A program made the position numbers and the translations under genes. A stretch of 30,430 nucleotides of DNA from RGIG6904 sp024680835 (GTDB lineage Bacteria > Bacillota > Clostridia > Lachnospirales > Lachnospiraceae): assembly GCA_024680835.1 (NCBI GenBank), contig JAILBP010000062.1, positions 1-30,430 on the forward strand. The letters run 5' to 3'. The notes under the pieces were generated by a model. The model was not told the DNA's origin and searched no databases. It saw nothing but the letters and a program-made list of their open reading frames with translations. Below are positions 1-6,937 of this stretch, one piece after another. Position 1 is the first letter of the stretch; each line of letters starts with the position of its first letter.

Positions 1-1
1 G

Positions 2-973
2 CCGGCAGCAGTAAATATTTATGATATCCCGGAAGAATATGAGACCATGGCCGGAGCGTATGCCGTTTCGGGGATGGAGGGAGCCGTGATCGATAAGATC
101 TCTTTCCCGGAACATAAGTATATGCATGTGGAAAGTGTAGGACCGTATAAAACGAGCTGTCAGGATTTTGCGCTGACGGAAGACGGCAGGTTTGCACAGT
201 TGGCGTATGAAGTGGAAGACAGCGGGACAGATCAGATGAGGTTTGCTCTAAATCCGATGTACATTTCATTTCAGACGGGTGCTGACGGAAGGATCCTTCT
301 GGCTGCCGATCAGAATACACGTCTTCCCGGGATAGGAGAGCAGGCACAGCATTTTTACATCGGTGAAAAGTTGGAAGAAGAGCCTGCATGTGCCGAAGCA
401 GAAGATTTTGTGCAGAAAACAAGCGGAAGGGAGTTTATCATCTATAGTGAAAGGCCTTCGTCAAGTGCTTACGATACGGCATTCATGGAAGTGGTGCCGT
501 CGGCTGAGTTTCCGGGATATGTATTTGTTATCAACAGCGGGCTGGGAACACGTCTGTTAAAGATCACGGACGCTACTCATGCGACAGCATTTACGGATAT
601 ACCATCCAGCAGCAACCGCGATCTGATGGATATCACACTGAAAGAAGATGAGGATGGACTTAAGCTTGTAACAAGCAACGGTTTGGAGTTTATTTCGGAA
701 GAGAACATACCGTACTTTGATGCTTCCTTAAGTGAGATCGCTCTTTCCTCTGATGCGCCTGCATGGTTTAAGATAGGAAAAGAAATGGCGAATGCAGAGA
801 TTACCATCACTGAAAGGCCTGAACACAGTGCGGTTTATGTATATAATAAATTCGGTGAAGTGGTATATACGTCACATGTGAAAGGCATGACGGATACCCT
901 GCCCATGCCGGAGGGTGGCATGATGGTGTTTCTGGGTGAAGACGGTGCATTCTTCAGCCTTGTTAAATCATAG
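2..973 (+). CDS. C-terminal part of a probable beta-lactamase-family serine hydrolase (5' end outside window)
   Basis: The frame is open from base 2, ahead of the first ATG at 47, with no convincing ribosome binding site at that ATG, so this is the 3' part of a longer gene. About 323 residues are visible. No catalytic motif (SxxK, YxN) is present; those would lie upstream. The visible part resembles the beta-rich C-terminal extension of Lachnospiraceae serine hydrolases of the class C beta-lactamase/penicillin-binding type: an early segment with MAGAYAVSG, a PGIGEQAQHFY stretch, and a closing PMPEGGMMVF strand. This comes from memory of the family and is the weakest part of the call. If it is right, the catalytic domain would be exported and act on peptidoglycan or a related ester or amide. 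An unrelated beta-rich extracellular protein remains possible. The stop TAG is at 971-973. Confidence 0.5.
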   Translation, partial: PAAVNIYDIPEEYETMAGAYAVSGMEGAVIDKISFPEHKYMHVESVGPYKTSCQDFALTEDGRFAQLAYEVEDSGTDQMRFALNPMYISFQTGADGRILLAADQNTRLPGIGEQAQHFYIGEKLEEEPACAEAEDFVQKTSGREFIIYSERPSSSAYDTAFMEVVPSAEFPGYVFVINSGLGTRLLKITDATHATAFTDIPSSSNRDLMDITLKEDEDGLKLVTSNGLEFISEENIPYFDASLSEIALSSDAPAWFKIGKEMANAEITITERPEHSAVYVYNKFGEVVYTSHVKGMTDTLPMPEGGMMVFLGEDGAFFSLVKS

Positions 974-1026
974 TATCAAAATCTATGGAAAAGCTTCGCT
1001 GATTCATGTATAATCAATATCAATGA

Positions 1027-1164
1027 TTAAGCTTATTGTTTCAGAAATCCGTGTCGGGGCATTTTGGAGAAGGTGAGATCCCGTATGAACTTTATGAAGA
1101 TGCCGGTGACGGTTACGGCTATGAGCAGGGCGAGTTTACGGTGAGGGAGGTACGGCTTCGGTAA
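1027..1164 (+). pseudogene. Relic of a GH31 alpha-glycosidase C-terminus
   Basis: After a TGA at 1024-1026 this frame stays open for about 45 codons and ends at TAA 1162-1164. It encodes a tail containing IPYELYEDAGDGYGYEQGEF. The pattern LYEDxGDxYxYExGEY is typical of the C-terminal beta domain of glycoside hydrolase family 31 (alpha-glucosidase/alpha-xylosidase), where it closes the protein. There is no start codon with a ribosome binding site and no room for the roughly 700-residue catalytic part, so only the last 5 percent of such a gene survives. The upstream serine hydrolase gene ends 53 bases before it, so a deletion has probably joined the two. The motif match is seen in the sequence; the deletion is inference. 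Confidence 0.65.
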
Positions 1165-1215
1165 TTTAATCTGTACTGAAAAATACAGCAGTGCTGAATG
1201 ATAAGGAGGATCAGT

Positions 1216-1887
1216 GTGTCGGTATATGAAATGTTATTGGAAGTAAAAGATGATAAATACAGGGATTTCCAGGCGAAGCTGGTTCCGAATATTTCTCCGG
1301 ACACCATCATCGGAGTCAGAACTCCGGATATGAGGAAAATCGCAAAGGAAGTTTTCAACAGTGATCTGAAGGACGGTTTTCTGGCTGAGCTGCCTCATCG
1401 CTATTATGAGGAAAATCTGGTGCATTTCTTTGTGGTCGCATTGATAAAGGATTTTGATGAATGTATAGAGGCGGTGGAGGCATTTCTGCCTTATATTGAT
1501 TGCTGGCCGGTGTCGGATCAGGCAACACCAAAGTCTTTCAAAAAACAGCACGAAAGGCTGCTGCCTTATATCCGGAAATGGATCGCATCAGAGCATGTTT
1601 ATACTGCGCGGTTTGGGATCCGTATGCTGATGAATGAATACCTTGGAGATGATTTCAGGGAAGAATATCTTAGCCTTGTGGCATCAAAGCAGGGCGAGGA
1701 TTATTATCTGAAGATGATGGTTGCATGGTATTTTGCCACAGCATTGGCGAAGAGATATGATGAGAGCGTGCGGTACATTGAGGAGAAAAAACTGGATGAA
1801 TGGGTGCATAAAAAGGCTATTCAGAAAGCGCTGGAGAGTTACAGAGTGACTGAGGAGCACAAGGTGTACCTGAAAAGTTTGAGATAG
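1216..1887 (+). CDS. AlkD-like DNA alkylation repair glycosylase (HEAT-like repeat)
   Basis: A 223-residue all-helical protein of the AlkD/AlkC-type DNA alkylation repair family, which removes 3- and 7-alkylpurines by wrapping HEAT-like repeats round the DNA. The family usually has 220-240 residues. The N-terminal segment with GVRTPDMRKIAKEV is typical. Trp97 and Asp101 in DCWPVSD match the W-x3-D pair of Bacillus cereus AlkD (Trp109/Asp113), and Trp171 in MVAWYFATAL sits where its second aromatic (Trp187) is expected. I start it at GTG 1216, six bases after AAGGAGG at 1203-1209; the ATG at 1198 would overlap that site. The next gene follows after 11 bases, so the two are probably cotranscribed. 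It acts in the cytoplasm as a monofunctional base-excision enzyme. Confidence 0.85.
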   Translation: MSVYEMLLEVKDDKYRDFQAKLVPNISPDTIIGVRTPDMRKIAKEVFNSDLKDGFLAELPHRYYEENLVHFFVVALIKDFDECIEAVEAFLPYIDCWPVSDQATPKSFKKQHERLLPYIRKWIASEHVYTARFGIRMLMNEYLGDDFREEYLSLVASKQGEDYYLKMMVAWYFATALAKRYDESVRYIEEKKLDEWVHKKAIQKALESYRVTEEHKVYLKSLR

Positions 1888-1898
1888 AAGGTGTGTAA

Positions 1899-2465
1899 AT
1901 GAAACGAATGGTGATCATATTTCCGGGATTGGGTTATACGGCTGATAAGCCTTTATTATATTATGGATTGAATGCTGCCTGTGAATGCGGTTATCAGGAA
2001 TATCGTAAACTTTCATTCGTTCCGTTTGATAAAAATAATATTCGCGGAAATGAAGCTGCAATGAAGGAAGCGTTTGATAAATTATATTTTCAGGCTGAAC
2101 AACAATTGGAAGTTATTGATTGGACTCTGTATGATGATGTTTTGTTTATTTCCAAGAGCATAGGAACGATCATTGGCTGTGCTTATGCGGCTGAACATGG
2201 AATAAGGAATGTAAAGCATGTCCTGTACACACCGTTAAAATACACTTATCAGTACAAAATACAAACAGCAGTGGCATTTATTGGCACGGATGACCCATGG
2301 GGCGATTACCGGGAAGTTGTTGCGTTGTCGGAAAAAGCAGGTGTTCCGATCAAAACATTTGAAGGATGTAATCATTCGCTGGAAATTGTGGATGATGTAG
2401 AAGGTAATATCCACCGTTTATCGGAAATAATGAAAATAACAGATGATTTTATAAGAAATGCATGA
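1899..2465 (+). CDS. Small alpha/beta hydrolase-fold protein
   Basis: A 188-residue protein with the layout of a minimal alpha/beta hydrolase. It opens with a first strand and oxyanion-type turn (MVIIFPGLGY). The nucleophile elbow is SKSIGT, a variant of GxSxG in which the first Gly is Ser. An acid follows strand 6 (FIGTDDPWG), and a late His lies in CNHSLEIVDD. There is no signal peptide, so it should be cytoplasmic. The substrate cannot be told; the size and the lack of a large cap domain suggest a small ester or thioester. It follows the AlkD-like gene by 11 bases behind AAGGTG, so it is probably in the same transcript. An AT-rich palindrome follows it. The fold is fairly safe; any specific activity is not. 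Confidence 0.65.
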   Translation: MKRMVIIFPGLGYTADKPLLYYGLNAACECGYQEYRKLSFVPFDKNNIRGNEAAMKEAFDKLYFQAEQQLEVIDWTLYDDVLFISKSIGTIIGCAYAAEHGIRNVKHVLYTPLKYTYQYKIQTAVAFIGTDDPWGDYREVVALSEKAGVPIKTFEGCNHSLEIVDDVEGNIHRLSEIMKITDDFIRNA

Positions 2466-2510
2466 GGATCATTGAGAAAGAAATAAATTACAGTGTGGAA
2501 TGATGGATCA

Positions 2511-2530
2511 ATCTTTCATAAATGAAAGAT
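2511..2530. repeat. Perfect palindrome, 9-base arms, 2-base centre
   Basis: ATCTTTCAT-AA-ATGAAAGAT lies between the hydrolase stop and the permease gene. The symmetry is exact. It has no T-tract of terminator quality and is AT-rich, so an operator or a weak transcription end are both possible. Confidence 0.5.
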
Positions 2531-2561
2531 TTTAGAAACGATCTGGAAAGAATCATATGTT

Positions 2562-2597
2562 ACCCTGTCTTTGTAAGAAAAAAACAAAAGGCAGGGT
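2562..2597 (+). promoter_or_regulatory. Hairpin covering the ribosome binding region of the permease gene
   Basis: ACCCTGTCTTTGT (2562-2574) pairs with ACAAAAGGCAGGGT (2584-2597) in about 11 continuous base pairs, one of them G-U, across a poly-A loop. TTTT follows and then the ATG at 2604. The only purine-rich stretch that could serve as ribosome binding site (AAAAGGCAGGG) lies in the right arm. The structure could therefore limit translation or act as an attenuator. This is read by eye; folding energy was not computed. Confidence 0.45.
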
Positions 2598-2603
2598 TTT
2601 ATA

Positions 2604-4508
2604 ATGTCAACTAACAGTAAAAATGCGTTAAAAAAACTGGCTGTGGGTTCTTTGAAGATTAACAGAGGTAAGTATTCGGTGATGACATTATCGGTCATAC
2701 TGACAACGGTTCTCTTCTCGTCACTGTTTACGGTAGTGGGAAGTCTGCTGAGTGAATTCAGGAACTCGTCTATGGGGCAGTACAATTATATCGATCCGGC
2801 TGCTGCCCTGGTATGTGCCGCTGCGCTGGTGATGTTCGTGTTCTCAGGGTATCTTATCATATACAATATTTTTGATCTGAATGTGATATCCGATATGAAG
2901 GAATATGGACTTCTCAAGACCATCGGAACCACGGGAAAACAGATTAAGAACATGGTAAAGCACAGGATAAGACGGATATGCTTACAGGCAATTCCCGTGG
3001 GGTTAGTGATAGGATGCGGTATAGGCGGGTGGCTTCTCCCAATGATCGGAAAATTTATTAACACTGTGGGTGCAAATAAAGGTCATGTTCATATGAGCAT
3101 ATGGATCATCCTGTTTACGGTGGTATTTGCGTATTTCACGGTAGCTGTAAGCGCAGGAAAACCATGCAGGATGGTGGGGAGGATCTCACCTGTCGAAGCA
3201 TCCCGTTTTACGGGAAGACTTGATAAAAATGGCAAACCTGAGAAGAGGACTTTGGCCATCGTGTTATCCATCACATTGTCCCTCGTTGTGCTGAACAGTG
3301 CATATACGCTGATGAGCAGCTTCAGCACGGAGGCTTATGCGGAGGAATATGTAGCCTGTGATTTCTGTGTTCAGGATGCGCTCCTCGACAATGCAGGGGC
3401 GAGGGAAAAGAATGTAAATGCTGTTGACAGTTCATTCCTTGCGGAGGTGAATGAGCAGGAGGGTGTTGAAAAGATCGGTAACTTATATCTTAACAACAGT
3501 GGTCATGGGTTTTCATCGGAGGTGTGGGGTGGCATTGAAAAACATTTCTTTTCTGATGAGATCGTAATGATGCAGATAGAATCTTTTTACACGGATGAAG
3601 GTTATTCCGTAAATGATTATCTAAAGGAGATACATGATAAACGCACCATGGAAGGTAATACTTACGGTATAGGTGAGCTTGTGGCTGAAAAGCTGGAAGA
3701 TGTTCAGACCATGGATGGAACGACATGTATTGATTGGGAAAAGTTTAACTCGGGAAACTATGTTATGGCAGAGAGATGGCAGTATGCCGGTGATGGATTC
3801 CTTAATATTGTAAGTCCGGGAGACAGGGTTGAAATAGAGGGACGGGAATATACAGTATATGCGCTGGCGGACATTCCTATGGTGATCGAATATCCGGTAT
3901 ATGCTCCGATAGAATGTAACCTCATACTGCCTGAAGACGAGTATCTTGATGTTTACGGTGAGTGTAATCCAATGCGTACGCTTATTGATGTAGAGGATGA
4001 CAGGGAATCGTCCTTCGAGGAATGGATCGGCAGCTATATTAAAGAGACAGATCTGGGTTACATCTCAAAGAAGAGCGTGACAGAGGATAACAGATCCTTT
4101 GGAGAACTGTTTGCCATAGCAGGTATCTTAGTAGCAGTAATACTGGGTATCATCGGAGTTATGAACTACGGCAACACAATGATAGCGTCCATTATCTCAA
4201 GAAGCCGTGAGTTTGCAATACTGGAAGCTGTGGGGATGACACCGGGGCAGCAGAAAAGAAGCCTCGTAAGAGAAGGCCTCAGATACTTTATATACACATC
4301 CGTACTGACAGTGACTGCATCGGGTATCATAAATGTGACCGCTGTGAAAGCATTCGTGAATGAACTCCCTATGTTTTCATGGAGATTCAGTCTTACGGCA
4401 CTTGCGATATGCCTCCCTGTGATACTGGTCATTACTCTCGCAATCCCGACAGCGGCCTGTAAAAGACTCGGCAAGAGGAGCGTGGTAGAGAGACTTAGAA
4501 CAGAATAA
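2604..4508 (+). CDS. FtsX-type ABC transporter permease lacking the first extracellular domain
   Basis: A 634-residue membrane protein with the signature of the FtsX/MacB-like ABC permeases common in Clostridia. TM1 (about 24-48) is preceded by a basic segment (LKINRGKY). TM2 (about 64-90) ends in GYLIIYNIF, then comes the cytoplasmic coupling segment DMKEYGLLKTIGTTGKQI, more TMs, a second half opening at about 217, a large extracellular domain (about 245-500), and a final core with REFAILEAVGMTPGQQ (the second coupling helix). In full-length relatives, about 200 extracellular residues separate TM1 from TM2. Here EFRNSSMGQ (near residue 58) runs almost directly into IDPAAALV. The frame is intact. 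No ATPase gene adjoins it on either side, although such permeases are usually cotranscribed with one. It may work with an ATPase elsewhere or be decaying. Confidence 0.85.
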   Translation: MSTNSKNALKKLAVGSLKINRGKYSVMTLSVILTTVLFSSLFTVVGSLLSEFRNSSMGQYNYIDPAAALVCAAALVMFVFSGYLIIYNIFDLNVISDMKEYGLLKTIGTTGKQIKNMVKHRIRRICLQAIPVGLVIGCGIGGWLLPMIGKFINTVGANKGHVHMSIWIILFTVVFAYFTVAVSAGKPCRMVGRISPVEASRFTGRLDKNGKPEKRTLAIVLSITLSLVVLNSAYTLMSSFSTEAYAEEYVACDFCVQDALLDNAGAREKNVNAVDSSFLAEVNEQEGVEKIGNLYLNNSGHGFSSEVWGGIEKHFFSDEIVMMQIESFYTDEGYSVNDYLKEIHDKRTMEGNTYGIGELVAEKLEDVQTMDGTTCIDWEKFNSGNYVMAERWQYAGDGFLNIVSPGDRVEIEGREYTVYALADIPMVIEYPVYAPIECNLILPEDEYLDVYGECNPMRTLIDVEDDRESSFEEWIGSYIKETDLGYISKKSVTEDNRSFGELFAIAGILVAVILGIIGVMNYGNTMIASIISRSREFAILEAVGMTPGQQKRSLVREGLRYFIYTSVLTVTASGIINVTAVKAFVNELPMFSWRFSLTALAICLPVILVITLAIPTAACKRLGKRSVVERLRTE

Positions 4509-4538
4509 GCACTAATTGTGGCAAGAAGTATTCCGGTA

Positions 4539-4547
4539 TGTTATAAT
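4539..4547 (+). promoter_or_regulatory. Extended -10 promoter candidate for the aldo/keto reductase gene
   Basis: TGTTATAAT is a perfect extended -10 element (TGnTATAAT). The matching -35 position (TGGCAA, 4519-4524) is poor, as is common for extended -10 promoters. It implies a leader of about 115 bases before the start at 4670. The leader also holds an open frame of 43 codons (4509-4640) that I could not identify. Confidence 0.45.
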
Positions 4548-4669
4548 GATACAAATGGTGTTTTAAGCGCAATCAATGAAAGCGTTAAGGGACTTAAGAG
4601 AGTGAAAGTGCATTCCGACAATGAGACAGGAGAGCTGTAAGATAGTTGATTAAGGGGGAGAATGAGTCT

Positions 4670-5710
4670 ATGAGAGAAATTGTATTGGGAAAGACCGGGA
4701 TCAGGGTTCCGCAGAATGCATTCGGTGCGTTACCGGTTCAGAGAGTGGATATGGATATGGCTGTGAAGCTGTTGCGCGGTGCATATGAAGGCGGAATGAG
4801 ATTTTTTGACACGGCAAGGGCGTACTCAGACAGCGAGGAGAAGCTGGGTGAGGCCTTTGGCACGATAGATGGGATGCGCGAAAAGATCTATATTTCATCG
4901 AAGACAATGGCAAAGACTCCCGGGAAGTTTTGGGAGGATCTGGAGACATCCCTTGGCAAATTAAAAACCGATTACATTGACATTTATCAGTTTCACTGCG
5001 TTCAGCAATGCTATAAGCCGGGGGATGGTACCGGAATGTATGAAGCCATGGTGGAGGCAAAGAGACAGGGCAAAATAAGACATATCGGTATTACCGCACA
5101 TCTTATCGGTGTTGCTGAGGAGATAGTGAAAAGCGGCCTGTATGAGACTATCCAGTTCCCTTTCTGTTATCTTGCCACAGACAGGGAAATCGAACTTGTA
5201 AAGGCTGCTGAAAAGGCAGATATGGGTTTTTTGGCCATGAAGGGCCTGTCGGGCGGACTGTTGACCGACAGTATTGCGTGTATGGCATTTATGAGTCAGT
5301 ATAATGTTCTCCCGCTCTGGGGTATTCAGAGAGAGGAGGAGCTTGCCCAATGGCTTGGTTTCTTTGACAGGGAAGTTGAAATGACAGATGAGATTGCTGC
5401 GTTTATCAGGGAAGACAGAAAAAATCTCATGGGTGATTTTTGCCGCGGATGCGGTTACTGTATGCCGTGTACAGTCGGAATACAGATCAATAACTGTGCG
5501 AGAATGTCACAGCTTATCAGACGTTCTCCCTCACAGAATTTCCTGTCGGACGAATGGCAGGGCTTTATGATGAAGATAGAGGAGTGCGTTGACTGCGGGC
5601 TGTGCAGGAGCAGATGCCCATATGAACTGGACACTCCTAATCTTCTTAGAAAAAATCTTGAGGATTACAAGAATATCCTGGCCGGAAAGGTTGCAGAGGT
5701 CAGAGTGTAA
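4670..5710 (+). CDS. Aldo/keto reductase with C-terminal [4Fe-4S] ferredoxin-like domain
   Basis: A 346-residue oxidoreductase. Residues 1-240 form the AKR barrel with the catalytic tetrad visible: Asp and Tyr in FFDTARAYSDSE, Lys in YISSKT, and His in IYQFHCV. The cofactor would be NADP(H). The C-terminal 90 residues carry two cysteine clusters, CRGCGYCMPC and CVDCGLCRSRCPY, plus the conserved NNCARMSQLIRR segment; these fit [4Fe-4S] binding as in the ferredoxin-like AKR subfamily of anaerobes. The substrate is unknown. Start at ATG 4670 after AAGGGGGAG (4652-4660); the TTG at 4646 would precede this site. The gene is monocistronic and ends five bases before the convergent regulator gene. 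It is cytoplasmic and probably an electron-bifurcating or ferredoxin-linked carbonyl reductase, though that last point is inference. Confidence 0.88.
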   Translation: MREIVLGKTGIRVPQNAFGALPVQRVDMDMAVKLLRGAYEGGMRFFDTARAYSDSEEKLGEAFGTIDGMREKIYISSKTMAKTPGKFWEDLETSLGKLKTDYIDIYQFHCVQQCYKPGDGTGMYEAMVEAKRQGKIRHIGITAHLIGVAEEIVKSGLYETIQFPFCYLATDREIELVKAAEKADMGFLAMKGLSGGLLTDSIACMAFMSQYNVLPLWGIQREEELAQWLGFFDREVEMTDEIAAFIREDRKNLMGDFCRGCGYCMPCTVGIQINNCARMSQLIRRSPSQNFLSDEWQGFMMKIEECVDCGLCRSRCPYELDTPNLLRKNLEDYKNILAGKVAEVRV

Positions 5711-5714
5711 GGAT

Positions 5715-6086
5715 TCAGCCCTTGCGTTTTTTGACATGAGCCTTTATAGCGTCGAAGGTCTTGTCACTGATGTAGTGTTCGACACGGCAGGCATCTTCGG
5801 CAGCGGTCTTTTCATCGACACCTATGTCTATGAGCAGCTTTGTGAGCACGGTATGGCGCTCGTAGATGCTTTTGGCCAGTATCTCACCGGCTTTTGTCAG
5901 CGTTATAAATCCGTTATCATCTTTTTTAATGAGCCCTTCGTTTTTGAGTACGCGCAGTGCGCGGCTTACGGAGGGCTTTGAATATCCCATTTCTTCTCCT
6001 ATATCTATTGCTCTTACCGAGCTCTTTTTCTGTGACAGAACATATATAGTCTCAATATACATTTCTCCGGATTCCAATAAAGCCAT
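5715..6086 (-). CDS. DtxR/IdeR-family iron-dependent transcriptional regulator
   Basis: A 123-residue metalloregulator. The N-terminal winged helix-turn-helix (about 1-63) contains VRAIDIGEEMGYSKPSVSRALRVLKNEGLI. The dimerisation/metal domain (about 64-123) holds His78 (YERHTVL) and Cys100-x2-Glu103-His104 in EDACRVEHYIS. Cys at that first position is the DtxR/IdeR (Fe2+) form; MntR has Glu there. The C-terminal SH3-like domain of DtxR is absent, as in short family members. Start at ATG 6086, behind AAGGAGG on the minus strand; the longer frame from 6158 adds 24 residues without a ribosome site. It is divergent from feoA-feoA-feoB, and the shared intergenic region holds GGTTAG/CTAACC dyads that fit its binding site. 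It should repress iron uptake when Fe2+ is plentiful. Confidence 0.88.
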   Translation of the reverse strand: MALLESGEMYIETIYVLSQKKSSVRAIDIGEEMGYSKPSVSRALRVLKNEGLIKKDDNGFITLTKAGEILAKSIYERHTVLTKLLIDIGVDEKTAAEDACRVEHYISDKTFDAIKAHVKKRKG

Positions 6087-6237
6087 AATATCGAACCTCC
6101 TTATCGTAAGTGCGTCTGCATCAGATCTTTGTGTTTCGCATACACAACAACTTATCATATTTTGGATTTCAGTTCAAGAATAGATTGAGAAAGAGGAGTA
6201 AGATCTCGCTGGCAAAAAGCAACTTATAAAAAAGTAC

Positions 6238-6266
6238 TTGACAGAATAGCAAAGACTAACTACACT
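6238..6266 (+). promoter_or_regulatory. Promoter of the feoAAB operon
   Basis: The -35 is TTGACA (6238-6243), exact consensus, with a 17-base spacer and -10 TACACT (6261-6266, 4 of 6). The first operator candidate fills the spacer, so a bound repressor would block RNA polymerase. The leader to the first feoA start is about 100 bases. Confidence 0.7.
6245..6262 (+). promoter_or_regulatory. Operator candidate 1 (iron regulator)
   Basis: AATAGCAAAGACTAACTA lies inside the promoter spacer. The right half GACTAAC is identical to that of operator 2; the left half is degenerate (ATAG). It is 30 bases, or about three helical turns, from operator 2. Confidence 0.55.
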
Positions 6267-6273
6267 GTTTTTT

Positions 6274-6291
6274 GGTTAGAAAAGACTAACC
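6274..6291 (+). promoter_or_regulatory. Operator candidate 2 (iron regulator), best dyad
   Basis: GGTTAGAAAAGACTAACC is an exact inverted repeat of GGTTAG with a 6-base centre, just downstream of the -10. The half-sites match those of the DtxR/IdeR box (TTAGGTTAG...CTAACCTAA), although the centre is wider than in the actinobacterial box. Confidence 0.7.
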
Positions 6292-6306
6292 GTTTTTGTG
6301 AGCCTT

Positions 6307-6324
6307 GGTTAGCAAAAGCTAATG
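6307..6324 (+). promoter_or_regulatory. Operator candidate 3 (iron regulator)
   Basis: GGTTAGCAAAAGCTAATG repeats the same architecture: an exact left half GGTTAG and an imperfect right half CTAATG. It starts 33 bases after operator 2, again close to three helical turns, so dimers would line up on one face of the DNA. Confidence 0.6.
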
Positions 6325-6369
6325 TATTACTCATAAAATATAGTGATTTCACGGACAGGGAGGATGAAA

Positions 6370-6582
6370 ATGATGCCGCTGATATATGCTGAAAAAGGTG
6401 AGCCACAGGTAATCAAAAAGATATCTGGCAGTCCGGAGGTAAAAAAACATCTTGAGGATCTCGGGTTTAACGTAGGCGGAGAGACTAGTGTCATAAGCTC
6501 GCTTGGTGACAATCTGATAGTGAAGGTCAAAGAAAGCAGGGTCGCACTCAGTGAGGAGCTTGCCAGAAAAATCTATGTTTAG
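6370..6582 (+). CDS. feoA: FeoA-family protein, first copy
   Basis: A 70-residue FeoA (SH3-like) protein with the core VKKHLEDLGFNVGGETSVISSLGDNLIVKVKESRVALSEELARKIYV. The family pattern is a helix with LxxLGF, then G, then beta strands. FeoA proteins are small cytoplasmic partners that bind the FeoB ferrous-iron permease and are needed for full uptake. I start at ATG 6370, six bases after GGGAGG (6358-6363); ATG 6364 is too close to that site, and 6373 is also possible. It is the first gene of the operon and lies 99 bases upstream of a second, diverged feoA. This copy is shorter and less typical than the second: it lacks the RRxxDMGI pattern. Confidence 0.85.
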   Translation: MMPLIYAEKGEPQVIKKISGSPEVKKHLEDLGFNVGGETSVISSLGDNLIVKVKESRVALSEELARKIYV

Positions 6583-6681
6583 ATTTTGAAAGGGCATAAG
6601 GACCTGCCTGCGAAGGGGGATGATCTTTTAGTGCTTTTTCATAGGGGATCTGTCAAGAAATTTATCATACAGGAGGATGAA

Positions 6682-6903
6682 ATGAAAACATTACGAGATG
6701 TAAGTGTGGGAGAGACTGTGACGGTAGTCAGGCTTCATGGTGAGGGGGCTGTCAAGCGCAGGATCATGGACATGGGTATCACCAGGAATACGGAGGTGTT
6801 TGTGCGTAAGGTTGCACCGTTAGGAGATCCTATCGAGGTTTCGGTCAGAAATTATGAGTTGTCACTTCGCAAGGCAGATGCAGAGATGATAGAAGTAAAT
6901 TAA
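6682..6903 (+). CDS. feoA: FeoA-family protein, second copy
   Basis: A 73-residue FeoA with the classical features: VKRRIMDMGITRNTEVFVRKVAPLGDPIEVSVRNYELSLRKADAEMIEV. The segments RRIMDMGI, APLGDPIE and YELSLRKADA are the family hallmarks. It would act with FeoB in Fe2+ uptake. Start at ATG 6682, five bases after AGGAGG (6671-6676); an in-frame extension upstream to 6586 has no ribosome site. The first feoA ends 99 bases upstream and feoB starts 34 bases downstream. Two feoA genes ahead of one feoB is a frequent arrangement in Clostridia. The paralogues differ a lot, so they probably do not do the same job. Confidence 0.93.
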   Translation: MKTLRDVSVGETVTVVRLHGEGAVKRRIMDMGITRNTEVFVRKVAPLGDPIEVSVRNYELSLRKADAEMIEVN

Positions 6904-6937
6904 GTGAAATAAAATTATATGAGCGGAGGAGAATGAA

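Noticed and set aside
1171..1188. CTGTA...TACAG dyad ahead of the AlkD-like gene as an SOS box
   Set aside because: It fits neither the Gram-positive LexA consensus (GAAC-N4-GTTC) nor another known damage operator; five-base arms arise by chance.
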